Positions 17,274 to 25,336 of a DNA stretch of 54,609 nucleotides are shown piece after piece. How positions within the stretch are numbered: position 1 is the first letter of the stretch; each line of letters starts with the position of its first letter. The position numbers and the translations under genes are program-made. The DNA comes from DATLYH01 sp035575035 (GTDB lineage: Bacteria; Planctomycetota; Planctomycetia; Gemmatales; Gemmataceae): the NCBI GenBank assembly GCA_035575035.1, contig DATLYH010000328.1, forward strand, positions 1 through 54,609, written 5' to 3'. Under the pieces are notes generated by a model, which had not been told where the DNA came from, did no database searches, and saw only the letters and a list, made by a program, of their open reading frames with translations.

Positions 17274-19103
17274 ATGAGCGATTTCGCAATACGGACCTGG
17301 AACCTGCGCAAGGTGTACCGGCTCTACACCCGGCCGCACTATCGCGTCCTGGACGTGCTCGGCTTGCTGCGCCGGCGCGAAGGGGCCTACACCGAGCACG
17401 TGGCCCTGACCGACGTTAACTTGGAGATTCGCCGCGGCGAGAAGGTGGCCGTCATCGGACGAAACGGGGCCGGCAAGAGTACTCTCCTTAAACTGGTGAC
17501 CCGCGTCACCGAGCCGACCGCCGGACGGATCGAGGTCCGGGGCCAGACCCACGCTTTGCTACAGATCGGCACCGGCTTCCACCCCGACTTCACCGGCCGG
17601 GAGAACGCCCTGAGTTACCTCGCCCATCTCGGCGTCACCGGTTGGGAAGCCGAGCGCCGGCTGCGCCAAATCGTCGAATTCGCCGAATTGGAGGAGTACA
17701 TCGACCAGCCGGTCAAGACCTACTCCACCGGCATGGCTGCCCGGCTGATGTTTGCAACCTCGACCGCCATCTCACCCGACATCCTTGTGCTGGACGAGGT
17801 CCTCGGCGTGGGCGATGCCTATTTCGCGCGGAAGAGCTACGAGCGAATCCGCGAGCTGTGCGACGGCCACGGCACCACTGTGCTGCTCGTATCGCACGAC
17901 GTTTACTCGGCGTCGCAGCTCTGTGAGCGGATGATCTGGATCGACCGCGGCCGGGTACTCATGGACGCTGACAGCCCGACGGTGGTTACTGCCTATGAGG
18001 ACTCCATCCGCGAGCAGGAGGAGCGCCGGTTACGCAAGAAAAGGCTGGACAGCCTGCGCGCCGCTTGCGGCGGATCCAGGAACACATCGGTCGAGCCCGT
18101 GTTGATCGAAATCCGGGCCCAGGATAACCGGCCCCAGCCCTGCCCGGTCTATTTCAGCCGCATCTCCCTGCTAGTCGATGGCCGGCCGATCGACAGTCTC
18201 CCGCTTGGTACGGACACAGCGACGGAGTCCAGCTCCCGCCTTGAAACCGAGGCCACTTGCTGGGGAGAGCCAGTCTTTTGGGAGGGGAGGCAGGCCCGGC
18301 CCATGCTGAACTACGGCTCGCCGTTCCACAAGGTGGCCGGCGTGTTCACCGTACCCGCTGCCGATTCAGCGGGGCCGATGCCGGAATACGCAGTAGCCGT
18401 GGACTACTGGTCCGCGGTCCCGTGTCGTCTTCACCTCCGGCTGTACCACAACGAGAGCGTACTTGACCTAGGCCCACTGCCCCCCTCCTCGGGTCGCTGG
18501 CAAAAGTACATCGCCCGTCCACAGCAACCTAGCGCGGGTCCGGCCCTGTCCGCTGTCCGGGCCGACATCAACTCTACCGGCCAGCACGGCTCTGGGGCGA
18601 TCGCCGTGACTTCCGTCTGGTGCGTCAATGCCGATGGCCGCGAGGCCCACTTCTTCAACCACGGCGAGCCAATCGAGTTCCACGTCGCCTACCGGATCAA
18701 CAAACCCGATCTGTGCGAGCACAGCCAGGTTCTGATCGCGCTGCACCGGGATGGTGTGCGGGACGTCTGTCGCTTCATCACTCGCGACCTCCTTTTTGAC
18801 GCTTCCCAGCGCCCTATCGGTACAATCTGCGCTCGCCTACCCCGCCTCCCCCTCGCCGAGGGGACTTACACCGTCACCGTGATGGTGGCCGAGGAAGGTT
18901 ACTATGACCGCGACCAGACCTTGTTCTACTCCATCAATCCTGGCGTCTATGCCTGCCTGGTGCGGGTCCTGGAGATTGTGGTCCAGAAAGGGGGACCGGT
19001 CGGGTCCGGGACCGGAGTTGTGATCGAGGCCGACTGGACCTGGGCCGACTGTACGCCAGCCGAGTTGGTCCCCCACGGAGAACTGGCGAATGATCCGAGT
19101 TAA
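17274..19103 (+). CDS. polysaccharide ABC exporter ATP-binding subunit, Wzt-like with extra domain
   Basis: A 609-residue protein. The N-terminal ABC ATPase (about 1-245) has Walker A VIGRNGAGKSTLLKL, signature YSTGMAARLMFA, Walker B PDILVLDEVLGVGD and the H-loop LLVSHDV. The extreme C-terminus (about 435-585) matches a Wzt C-terminal carbohydrate-binding sandwich. Between them, after a charged linker at about 250-265, is a further beta-rich segment (about 268-430) not found in ordinary Wzt. The protein should power export of an undecaprenyl-linked glycan across the inner membrane and recognise its end. Its permease partner is probably the gene at 24449-25267. The linker codons contain a copy of the 12-mer palindrome (18060-18071). 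Confidence 0.9.
   Translation: MSDFAIRTWNLRKVYRLYTRPHYRVLDVLGLLRRREGAYTEHVALTDVNLEIRRGEKVAVIGRNGAGKSTLLKLVTRVTEPTAGRIEVRGQTHALLQIGTGFHPDFTGRENALSYLAHLGVTGWEAERRLRQIVEFAELEEYIDQPVKTYSTGMAARLMFATSTAISPDILVLDEVLGVGDAYFARKSYERIRELCDGHGTTVLLVSHDVYSASQLCERMIWIDRGRVLMDADSPTVVTAYEDSIREQEERRLRKKRLDSLRAACGGSRNTSVEPVLIEIRAQDNRPQPCPVYFSRISLLVDGRPIDSLPLGTDTATESSSRLETEATCWGEPVFWEGRQARPMLNYGSPFHKVAGVFTVPAADSAGPMPEYAVAVDYWSAVPCRLHLRLYHNESVLDLGPLPPSSGRWQKYIARPQQPSAGPALSAVRADINSTGQHGSGAIAVTSVWCVNADGREAHFFNHGEPIEFHVAYRINKPDLCEHSQVLIALHRDGVRDVCRFITRDLLFDASQRPIGTICARLPRLPLAEGTYTVTVMVAEEGYYDRDQTLFYSINPGVYACLVRVLEIVVQKGGPVGSGTGVVIEADWTWADCTPAELVPHGELANDPS
18060..18071. repeat. intragenic copy of the GCCGCTTGCGGC palindrome
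   Basis: The same 12-mer as in the nuoH-nuoI and nuoL-nuoM gaps lies here inside the coding region, in the linker between the ATPase and the C-terminal domains of the Wzt-like protein. A chance match is possible in such GC-rich DNA. Confidence 0.35.
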
Positions 19104-20043
19104 GCGGCTCCTGAGTGAGGTGTTCCACCCAGCCACCGCTGAACGGCCGCCCGAACGACAGCCCAAGCCAGAGGAAGAGATTCTCTACCTCGACTTCCCC
19201 GCCTGTATCGCGGCTGACTTCCCGGACGAATTCCCCGCGGCACTCCAGGCCACACAGGAGGTTCAGGCGGCGATCCGGAATGCCGACCTGTCTCCCCTGG
19301 CACGACACTCGCCCGGGTTGAAAGACTTCTGCTGGGACAGCTATCTGAATTGCAGTCTGGTGCGGATCGTCCAGGCCGCCGCCGCCCTGCGGGAGCGATC
19401 GGTTATAGGAGGACGGATCCTCGATTATGGCTCGTACTTCGGCAACTTCTCCCTCGCCTTTGCCCGGCTCGGATACCAGGTCGATGCAGTGGACTCTTAC
19501 CAGACCTACGGGGAAGCGTTCGCTGGCGTCCTGCCGCTGCTCCGCAAGGCCGGCGTCCGGCCGCTCGACTTCGCCGAGGTGAGGTATGACCTGATGGGGC
19601 TCGACTCCGAGAGTTATGATGTGGTCCTCTGCATGGGGGTAATCGAGCACATCCCACACACGCCACGCCCGCTACTGGAGGCACTGAACCGCGCGCTGAA
19701 AACCGGCGGCCGGCTGCTGTTGGACACGCCCAACCTGGCATACATCTACAACCGTCAACGGTTAGCCCGGGGGGAGAGTATCTTCTGTCCCATCGCCTTG
19801 CAGTACGACACGGCCATCCCCTTCGAGGGACACCACCGTGAATACACCGCAGCGGAAGTAGAGTGGATGCTCCGCCGACTGGGGCATGAGAACATCACGC
19901 TGCGAACCTTCAATTACAGTTTCTATGGCTGCCCCAGCCTCCGCGGACTCGATCTGGAGAACTATCGCACTGCTCTGGCTGATCCCAGCTGCCGCGAGAT
20001 CATCCTGGCCGTCAGCGAGAAGCCTCTTCGCGGAGCGAAGTAA
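19090..20043 (+). CDS. class I SAM-dependent methyltransferase
   Basis: A 317-residue methyltransferase. SAM-binding motif RILDYGSYFGNFSLAFARLG (about 112-131) with VDAVDSYQ as the acidic loop, then VVLCMGVIEHIPHTPRP and LKTGGRLLLDTPN. The ATG lies 14 nt inside the end of the Wzt-like gene with GGAG nine bases upstream, so it is translated with the exporter ATPase. In O-antigen systems of the Wzt type, a terminal methyl group on the glycan non-reducing end can stop chain growth and be read by the Wzt C-terminal domain. This gene is a natural candidate for such a capping enzyme, by context only. It ends at a strong hairpin. Confidence 0.87.
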   Translation: MIRVKRLLSEVFHPATAERPPERQPKPEEEILYLDFPACIAADFPDEFPAALQATQEVQAAIRNADLSPLARHSPGLKDFCWDSYLNCSLVRIVQAAAALRERSVIGGRILDYGSYFGNFSLAFARLGYQVDAVDSYQTYGEAFAGVLPLLRKAGVRPLDFAEVRYDLMGLDSESYDVVLCMGVIEHIPHTPRPLLEALNRALKTGGRLLLDTPNLAYIYNRQRLARGESIFCPIALQYDTAIPFEGHHREYTAAEVEWMLRRLGHENITLRTFNYSFYGCPSLRGLDLENYRTALADPSCREIILAVSEKPLRGAK

Positions 20044-20067
20044 CCAGCATGCGAAGCATGCTGGTTA
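20041..20067. terminator. perfect hairpin between convergent operons
   Basis: TAACCAGCATGC (20041-20052) and GCATGCTGGTTA (20056-20067) form a perfect 12-bp stem with a GAA loop. The first three bases are the TAA stop of the rightward methyltransferase gene, and the stop of the leftward gene is 3 nt beyond the far arm. It is well placed as a bidirectional terminator or RNA end-protecting structure. The adjacent T-run is poor. Confidence 0.55.
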
Positions 20068-20069
20068 CT

Positions 20070-21953
20070 TTAGCCGGCCTCCAGGATCACCAGGCAAGTC
20101 TTGTTATGACTGGCGGGAAAACATCCCAGATACCGCAGCTCGGTATAGTCGAGGATTTCCAGGTATATCACCTTCAACCCGGCAAGTCGGACCGCTTCTC
20201 GCAGTCCGCGCTCATCGACTTTCCACAAATGGGAACGGATCTGATAGTCACTGCAAAGGCCATCCAGGGGGACCAAGGCGTAAAGGCGGCCGCCGCTACG
20301 CAGCACCCGCCGTACCTCGCGCAGCACGGCCAGCGGGTCATAGGCGTGCTCCAGGGCATTATCCGCGATCACCGTGTCGAACTGGCCGTCGCCGAACGGC
20401 AGGGCATGCATGTCCGCCACGACCGCGCAGCCGCCCCGCTGTCGGAATGCCCGGGCCTGGCTCGTTTGCAGATCGATACCGTAGTACCCTGCCGCACGGC
20501 TGCTGACTCGTTCAGCAGTTAGCCCGTAGCCAAAGCCCAGTTCCAGCACCCGCCCCAAGGAAGCGGGCAGCATTGCCAGGAGCCGTTCGCCGTCTGGGCT
20601 GATCTTCTCGCGCCCTCCAGTCGCCAGATATTGGTGCGCGGCGATCTGGGCACGCCGGATCGATTCTGGGCCTGGGGAAATGCTTTCCATAGCCTGATGG
20701 CGGAGGAACCCTAACATGGCGTTCGCATCAGGGAATCGTGGCCTCTCGGAAAGCCCCTGTTCGGGGAGGACAACGGCATCCAGCCACCGCCCCAGCTGGC
20801 CAAGATCCTCGGCATCCAGGCTAATCACCCGCAGGACTTGCCCTGGTGGAGGCGCCCAGTTGTAGACGTGGTAATGATGCCAGTAACGGCACAGACTGGG
20901 CTGCTCCTTCAGCCGCTCCAGGTACTTTCTCCGCTGTGGACGATCCAGGGCCTCCTCGAGCCGGTATATCATTTGACTCAGGGGGACTGCTGCCGGAGCC
21001 GCTTGAAGTCGGGTGCCCGACCACAGCCACGAGAAGCGCGGGCCAACGTTTTTCAGGAACTTGCCGGGCAGCCGTGGCACCTCGATGACTGGCGCGACGC
21101 TTACAAAGGCAGGCTTCCACAAGTCGAAATCAAGCGGAAAATAGGCACCGTTGCGCTGGTAGGGGACTGGCTGGAAGGGATACTCTGCGAGCAACGACAG
21201 GGAAAAGTCGAAGGTGAACCCATGCTGCCGGGCGAACGCCAGGACCGCTGCCGTCTGCGCTGTGTCACTGACATCCCCGACCCACTGGCAGACCAGACGG
21301 TGCCGCACGCCCAGCGTTTCGGCCAGCTCGGTGAACTTGCGGAGCGCCTTGGTGTGATTCCTCTCTGGGCAGAAGGGCATCCGGGGAAGAAAAACTCCGA
21401 AAGGCACTTCCCGGCCCAGCGTCCGGAGCAGCAGGTGGACTCGGTTAACCCAACGCGGGGTGATGGCATCGTCTGAGGGCAGTTCGATGAAATGGACAAA
21501 CTTCCGGGCTAGGTCATGCTGCCGCCAGAGCCAGCTCAGTCGGCCGAGGAATCGAAACCAGCTTTCCAAGCAGGCCCGCGACCACCGCAGCACGAAGCCA
21601 ACCGCATACAGACGCACCTGGCCCCCCAGAACCAGATATCGCCGCCCCGATGGGCTGCTCTCCTCCCGGGCCAGCTTCACTCCACTCACCAAGCCGAGGA
21701 TCTGCTCGGCTTCTTCAAGGGTCAGCGTTAGCCCAGGTCCCAAGGGTTGGACCCAAACAACCCACTCGGGGTAGGTCAGCTTACTGGCCCAGGCCACGAG
21801 GCGCCGGCAGAAGGCGGCCAGATCGGCATCGTCGGCGGGCAGGAGAGTAGAGGGCACCGGTCGAACGTCCCGGAGGTCGGCAGCCAGGTCGGACGCCACC
21901 TCCGCGACGGATGGCAGCCGCTGAGCAAGCGGCTCCTGACATTCAACAAGCAT
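20070..21953 (-). CDS. methyltransferase with N-terminal deacetylase-like domain
   Basis: A 627-residue two-part protein. The C-terminal part (about 440-625) is a class I methyltransferase, with LGRVLELGFGYGLTAERVS, then GIDLQTSQA, DMHALPFGDGQFDTVIADN and ALEHAYDPLAVLREVRRVL. The N-terminal part (about 1-420) is not firmly recognised. The strand-like FVHFIELPSDDAITPRWV, the later VAPVIEVPRLPG and the WHHYHVYNW motif recall polysaccharide deacetylase (NodB/CE4-type) folds, but the metal-binding triad is not obvious. I chose ATG 21953 (MLVECQEPL) because GAGAGGAG lies just upstream. An in-frame ATG at 22007 is less likely. It is the last gene of the leftward block 3. Confidence 0.8.
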   Translation of the reverse strand: MLVECQEPLAQRLPSVAEVASDLAADLRDVRPVPSTLLPADDADLAAFCRRLVAWASKLTYPEWVVWVQPLGPGLTLTLEEAEQILGLVSGVKLAREESSPSGRRYLVLGGQVRLYAVGFVLRWSRACLESWFRFLGRLSWLWRQHDLARKFVHFIELPSDDAITPRWVNRVHLLLRTLGREVPFGVFLPRMPFCPERNHTKALRKFTELAETLGVRHRLVCQWVGDVSDTAQTAAVLAFARQHGFTFDFSLSLLAEYPFQPVPYQRNGAYFPLDFDLWKPAFVSVAPVIEVPRLPGKFLKNVGPRFSWLWSGTRLQAAPAAVPLSQMIYRLEEALDRPQRRKYLERLKEQPSLCRYWHHYHVYNWAPPPGQVLRVISLDAEDLGQLGRWLDAVVLPEQGLSERPRFPDANAMLGFLRHQAMESISPGPESIRRAQIAAHQYLATGGREKISPDGERLLAMLPASLGRVLELGFGYGLTAERVSSRAAGYYGIDLQTSQARAFRQRGGCAVVADMHALPFGDGQFDTVIADNALEHAYDPLAVLREVRRVLRSGGRLYALVPLDGLCSDYQIRSHLWKVDERGLREAVRLAGLKVIYLEILDYTELRYLGCFPASHNKTCLVILEAG

Positions 21954-22013
21954 GATCCGTCTCCTCTCGAAGGTTTCCGGTACGAGGGTCTGGCATTTGG
22001 CGTCCACAGGCGG

Positions 22014-24452
22014 TCAGGATCCGTCCTCCTTGAACCCGCGGAAGAGGATGTGCCGGATGAGCCACACGCCGGCGCCGCGGAGGAGTCGGACTCCCGGCAG
22101 CCATCCGAGCCAGCGGATCAATGTGGCCTCGAACCGGCCGATTGTGTGGGCCGGGCTGAACAGTGGTCCTTGGTAGGCGTACAGCATCGGACAGCGCCGG
22201 CACGGGGGCAGGGGCTGGCCGCTGTTGACCGTCCGCCGGAACTCCCGCGCCCGTTCACCGTTCCAGACCTCCTGAAAATCTTGCTTGAGCAGGTTGCCCA
22301 GCGCGTACCGCTCCTGGCTCGGTCCCGTCGCAATGCAGCAGACGTCCATCCGGCCATCGACGGTGAAGTTGTGCAGGTCGGTCCACGGCTTCTGACAGTG
22401 ATACCGTATTTCCGGGCGGAGCAGCCGACCCAGCCGCCGACGGACAGCCTCCATCATCCCGCGCGCGAACTGGACCCGCTTCCCCGCGTCGGCCGGTTGG
22501 TCGGCGTCGGCCGGCGGGGACGGAACGGACGACTCTCCCGGCTCCGGCGAGGCGGTCTGGATAGAGTCGAGCCAGTCGATGTCCGCGTCGAACGGGCCAT
22601 CGGTCGTCGAAAAGATGACGAATTGCACGCGGCGGTTGGAGCCGGTCGTGATTTCGAGGACTGCCTCATGTCGCCCCTCGGCGAACCGGAATTGGTGGAG
22701 CCATTTCGAGAAATCCTCGCTGAGCACGCCGACCACCAGGACACCCCGGCGGACATCGATGCGAATGGGCAGGCGGTGCGTCTGCTCAGGCAGGCAGCGG
22801 ATCGAGTAACTCTGTAGAAGATATCGGCCCCGGGGGACATGACCGCGAAGCCGGACGCAGCGTCCGCTGAGCCAGTGGACATTGATTTCCGGGATCGACT
22901 TCTGCCAGCGCGGGGCGGGCGGGAGCCGGAACTCGCGGTAGAGGTTGCGCTGGGGCGTCCGCAGCTGGCCAAAGTCAATGACAGCACGCAGCGCTCCGCC
23001 CCTGTGGTGGAACTCCAGGATCGCGTATCGGTGCTGGCCTGTGTGGACCGTCAGCACCACCTCGTGACTGCCCGGTGTCACTTCCTGCCCAGCCAACTCC
23101 GTGCCGTTGGGCGTCGTCACGGCCAGCCGCAGTGATCCCGCCTCCAGTCCGATCTGAACCGCGAAGGTCAGCATCCGGTCCGACGGGAGCGGAACGGGTG
23201 CACTGCGCCAGAGCAGACCCGGCGGCGTACCTTCCGGGCAGGCGAGGGTGGCGCGGCTCAGGTGCCAGAAGACGGTGCAGCGCGGCTCGACAACGGTCCA
23301 GTCGCCACGGCGTGGAGCGAGGAGGCGGTCCGCGTAGCCGCGTGGGCTGACCGGCTCATCGGGCGGGTCTTCCCGGAAGGCGCGGAACGCTGACGGGTCG
23401 ATCTCGATGCGAGTCGGCAATCCCGGGACGGGGGGACGGTCGCCGAGCACAAACCGCCGCAGCCAGCGGCGGACCCGAGCATCGAGCCTCCTTGGCACGC
23501 CGGCCTTTGACGGAGGGACCGGCCTGATGCGGCGCGGCGTGTCGCTCAGGTACTCGGCGACGCTGTCGAGCATGTCGCGGATGTCGCACTCGTATGGCAC
23601 GATGGAACGGAAGTCCTCGACCGAACCCTGGTCATTAGCGATTTCCGAGAGCGGGCGCACCAGAATACGGTCGGCGCGCAGCTCGTTCTCGGCGAAATCG
23701 AGGAAGCGCTGGACCTCGTGAATGTTGTCCGCGGTTACCACGAATGAGACAGAAACCACTGGCCGGTTCTCGGGGGGGGCGGTCAGCCGCTTGATGTTGT
23801 CCACGACCCGGTCAAAGTGGCGAAGTTTCATCACTTGGAGGTGGGTCGGGGCGGTGGCTGCGTTCAGCGAGACGTTGATCGAGTCTGTCGGGCCAGTCAG
23901 CAGCAGGTCGATCTGTTCCGGCCGGAGCCGCTCGGCATTGGTGATCAGGTAGACGGTCGCCCCGTCGGCAGTCAGCAAGCGATAGAGGTCGTCAAAGCGG
24001 TCATAGAGAGTTGGCTCACCGTTCCCCTCCAGACCGTACATGCGGATGGTGCGTGCGACTGGACCAATGAACCGCTGCACCTGCTCAAAGGGAAGCTGCC
24101 GCTTGATGATGCCGGTCCGGTTCATGGTCACCGAACAGAAGGCGCAGGAGGCGTTGCACTGGCCGGTCGGGCAGAGAGCCATGTACTGCGGTAGGCAGAG
24201 TAACTCTTCTCGTCCCAGCCGCATCTCCACGGCCGCGACCACCGTGTTAAACCGCCGCGAGCGCTTGCACAGGGCGTGGATCAATCGACGGATCGGTCCC
24301 CAGTGGGGCAGGTAGGTGTCACCGGTCGGGGCGGAAGACGCGGCGCCGGCCGAGACCTCCTCGCCCGCCGTGTCGCGCGGGACCAGGGGAAGGGCTACCA
24401 TCGTTCGGGCCACTCCACGGAAAGAGGCGGCCGGGCGGCACGGCCCGGTCAT
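22014..24452 (-). CDS. radical SAM/SPASM protein with two internal beta-sandwich modules
   Basis: An 812-residue protein. The radical SAM CX3CX2C motif is CNASCAFC (about 99-106), followed by MYGLEGNGEPTLY and NVSLNAAT. Two beta-rich segments follow (about 390-500 and 520-633), the second containing VLVVGVLSEDFSKWLH. A SPASM-like Cys region comes last (about 685-755: YHCQKPW, DVCCIA, GNLLKQDFQEVWNGERA and CRRCP), so the modules are inserted between core and SPASM. It should bind at least two Fe-S clusters. The substrate is unknown. A sugar or lipid-linked glycan is plausible from context and from the lectin-like inserts. The ATG overlaps the permease stop as ATGA (24449-24452). Confidence 0.85.
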   Translation of the reverse strand: MTGPCRPAASFRGVARTMVALPLVPRDTAGEEVSAGAASSAPTGDTYLPHWGPIRRLIHALCKRSRRFNTVVAAVEMRLGREELLCLPQYMALCPTGQCNASCAFCSVTMNRTGIIKRQLPFEQVQRFIGPVARTIRMYGLEGNGEPTLYDRFDDLYRLLTADGATVYLITNAERLRPEQIDLLLTGPTDSINVSLNAATAPTHLQVMKLRHFDRVVDNIKRLTAPPENRPVVSVSFVVTADNIHEVQRFLDFAENELRADRILVRPLSEIANDQGSVEDFRSIVPYECDIRDMLDSVAEYLSDTPRRIRPVPPSKAGVPRRLDARVRRWLRRFVLGDRPPVPGLPTRIEIDPSAFRAFREDPPDEPVSPRGYADRLLAPRRGDWTVVEPRCTVFWHLSRATLACPEGTPPGLLWRSAPVPLPSDRMLTFAVQIGLEAGSLRLAVTTPNGTELAGQEVTPGSHEVVLTVHTGQHRYAILEFHHRGGALRAVIDFGQLRTPQRNLYREFRLPPAPRWQKSIPEINVHWLSGRCVRLRGHVPRGRYLLQSYSIRCLPEQTHRLPIRIDVRRGVLVVGVLSEDFSKWLHQFRFAEGRHEAVLEITTGSNRRVQFVIFSTTDGPFDADIDWLDSIQTASPEPGESSVPSPPADADQPADAGKRVQFARGMMEAVRRRLGRLLRPEIRYHCQKPWTDLHNFTVDGRMDVCCIATGPSQERYALGNLLKQDFQEVWNGERAREFRRTVNSGQPLPPCRRCPMLYAYQGPLFSPAHTIGRFEATLIRWLGWLPGVRLLRGAGVWLIRHILFRGFKEDGS

Positions 24453-25267
24453 TCATAATCGACCAGTACGTCCTTGAACTTCCGGAAGAACGCGCTGCCC
24501 AGGGCGAAGCTCCCCAGGCAGAGTGTGACGTAGGCAACGGCGTCCAGAAGGCCGGGCAGCCTTCCCCAGAGCAGGGCGCAGCGGTAAACCTCAGTCAGGT
24601 AGTGGATCGGGTTGATATAGACAATGAACCGCAAGGCGGGCGGCACCATGTCGGGCTTGAAGCCGATCGGTGAGACGAACATCAGAAACAGCAGTGCCAG
24701 GTTGACGAAGTAGCTGACGTCCGGCAGCAGCAAGGTGAGTGACGACAGAAACAACACCAGACCAATCAGGAGCAGGACCTGGAGCCCAAGCACCAGCGGC
24801 AGCCAGGCGAGATGAAGGCTGAGATTGCCGTTCAGCGCCAGCAGTCCGATGAGCACCCCGAGGCTGGCGGCCTGGGACACCATGCTGACCAGGATCGACC
24901 GCACCGGGACCAACTCGATCGGCAGCATGACATTTTTGACCAGGTGCAGGTTTTGCTTGAGCACCGTGCAGCCGGAACCCAGCGCCTCGGAAACACCGAG
25001 GAACGGCACCAGGCCGGAGAAGACGTACAGGACGTAATCAAACTGGCTGTAGTCCGGGAAGCGCATCTTGAAGATAACGAGGTAGACGAAGAGGTACGTC
25101 GCCAGCAGCAGTGCGGGATAGAGGATGACCCAGACCTTGCCGAAGGCGGAGCCGGAGTAGCGCTTGGCGATTTCCACACGGGTGATGGCAGTCAGGATCC
25201 GGCGGTAGCGGACGATGATCGCGAGCATCGCACCGGCCGACCAGACGACCTTCACCACCCGGGGCAT
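24449..25267 (-). CDS. polysaccharide ABC exporter permease, Wzm-like (ABC-2 type)
   Basis: A 272-residue integral membrane protein with about six hydrophobic helices, for example VILYPALLLATYLFVYLVIF, LGLQVLLLIGLVLFLSS and LALLFLMFVSPIGF. The cytoplasmic N-terminal amphipathic segment TRVEIAKRYSGSAFGKVW and the sequence INPIHYLTEVYRC are typical of ABC-2/Wzm permeases of O-antigen and teichoic-acid exporters. With the ATPase at 17274 it should form the exporter. The two subunit genes are in different, convergent transcription units, which is less usual than adjacency. GGAAGGAG lies upstream of ATG 25267. Confidence 0.92.
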   Translation of the reverse strand: MPRVVKVVWSAGAMLAIIVRYRRILTAITRVEIAKRYSGSAFGKVWVILYPALLLATYLFVYLVIFKMRFPDYSQFDYVLYVFSGLVPFLGVSEALGSGCTVLKQNLHLVKNVMLPIELVPVRSILVSMVSQAASLGVLIGLLALNGNLSLHLAWLPLVLGLQVLLLIGLVLFLSSLTLLLPDVSYFVNLALLFLMFVSPIGFKPDMVPPALRFIVYINPIHYLTEVYRCALLWGRLPGLLDAVAYVTLCLGSFALGSAFFRKFKDVLVDYE

Positions 25268-25336
25268 AGCGAGCTTCTCCTTCCAAGTAACAAGTGATCA
25301 AGTAACAAGTGACAAGTATTCACCGTTAGTAACCCG
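25268..25336. repeat. AT-rich gap with tandem AAGTAACAAGTGA repeat
   Basis: AAGTAACAAGTGA occurs at 25285-25297 and again at 25300-25312, followed by further CAAGT and TAAC variants. Its composition stands out from the GC-rich surroundings. It separates the heparinase-like gene from the ABC permease. Confidence 0.5.
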
